From Branchipolynoe longqiensis (Eukaryota; Annelida; Polychaeta; Phyllodocida; Polynoidae), in contig CM059196.1 of NCBI GenBank assembly GCA_030323885.1, positions 37,436,348 through 37,500,347 on the forward strand: a stretch of DNA of 64,000 nucleotides, read 5' to 3'. Of the stretch, positions 63,940-64,000 are shown piece by piece. Both the position numbers and the translations under genes were made by a program. Below the pieces are notes generated by a model. The model made no database searches and was not told where the DNA came from. It was given only the letters and a program-made list of their open reading frames with translations. Every line of letters begins with the position of its first letter. Within the stretch, counting starts at the first letter, position 1.

Positions 63940-64000
63940 GTGCAGTGGCCGAATCGGCTATGCGCAGGGTACCCATGTGGAAGGTCGGAGTTTGAATCCC
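63940..64000 (+). mobile_element. SINE family A head, cut by window end
   Basis: CCGGGTGCAGTGGCCGAATC, then CATGTGGAAGGTCGG and GAGTTTGAATCCC. The body must continue beyond the window. Confidence 0.8.

Overview
This window is intergenic and intronic DNA of a eukaryote, most probably a mollusc or another lophotrochozoan. There are no bacterial-type genes, operons or rRNA. The lineage guess rests on a tRNA-headed SINE ending in a GTCGTTAAATAAAAC-type tail (near 8.9, 19.6 and 21.4 kb), a tail I remember as very common in mollusc genomes. It also fits a DIRS-type tyrosine-recombinase retrotransposon, and the sheer density of tandem repeats and short transposons. The species cannot be named from the sequence.

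Layout. 0-6.3 kb: a GTGGTA satellite, a nested pair of Harbinger-like MITEs, a 155-bp minisatellite, then MITEs and SINEs. 6.3-12.7 kb: SINEs, a 965-bp terminal-inverted-repeat element, a 69-bp repeat grown inside a SINE and an 800-bp GTGAGTGACA repeat. 13-24.5 kb: many SINEs, a hAT-like 897-bp element with a perfect 8-bp target duplication, and an 850-bp polypurine tract. 24.5-33 kb: mostly unassigned DNA with microsatellites, a TCAACCAGTCAG satellite and a possible CpG/NRF-1 promoter-like patch near 29.4 kb. 34.1-43.8 kb: two divergently oriented DIRS-like elements separated by a 500-N assembly gap. The minus copy is gutted. The plus copy (38.4-43.8 kb) keeps reverse transcriptase, RNase H, a methyltransferase-like domain and an apparently intact tyrosine recombinase. 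44.4-45.2 kb: a 100-bp minisatellite running into the only convincing host coding exon (45033-45186). 46-64 kb: CTCF-like motif repeats, many copies of one SINE superfamily, several minisatellites and a possible non-LTR retrotransposon 3' end.

How it fits together. The only protein-coding capacity I can defend is the DIRS machinery (gag-like protein, RT/RNase H/methyltransferase and recombinase, in overlapping frames as is usual for DIRS elements) and one host exon. Nearly everything else is non-autonomous: one tRNA-derived SINE superfamily with two coupled head/tail subfamilies (about 40 copies or fragments), three pogo/Tigger-like MITE families, Harbinger-like and hAT-like MITEs, and tandem repeats. 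Several of the tandem repeats seem to have been born inside SINEs. Most long open frames in the window are simple-repeat artefacts.
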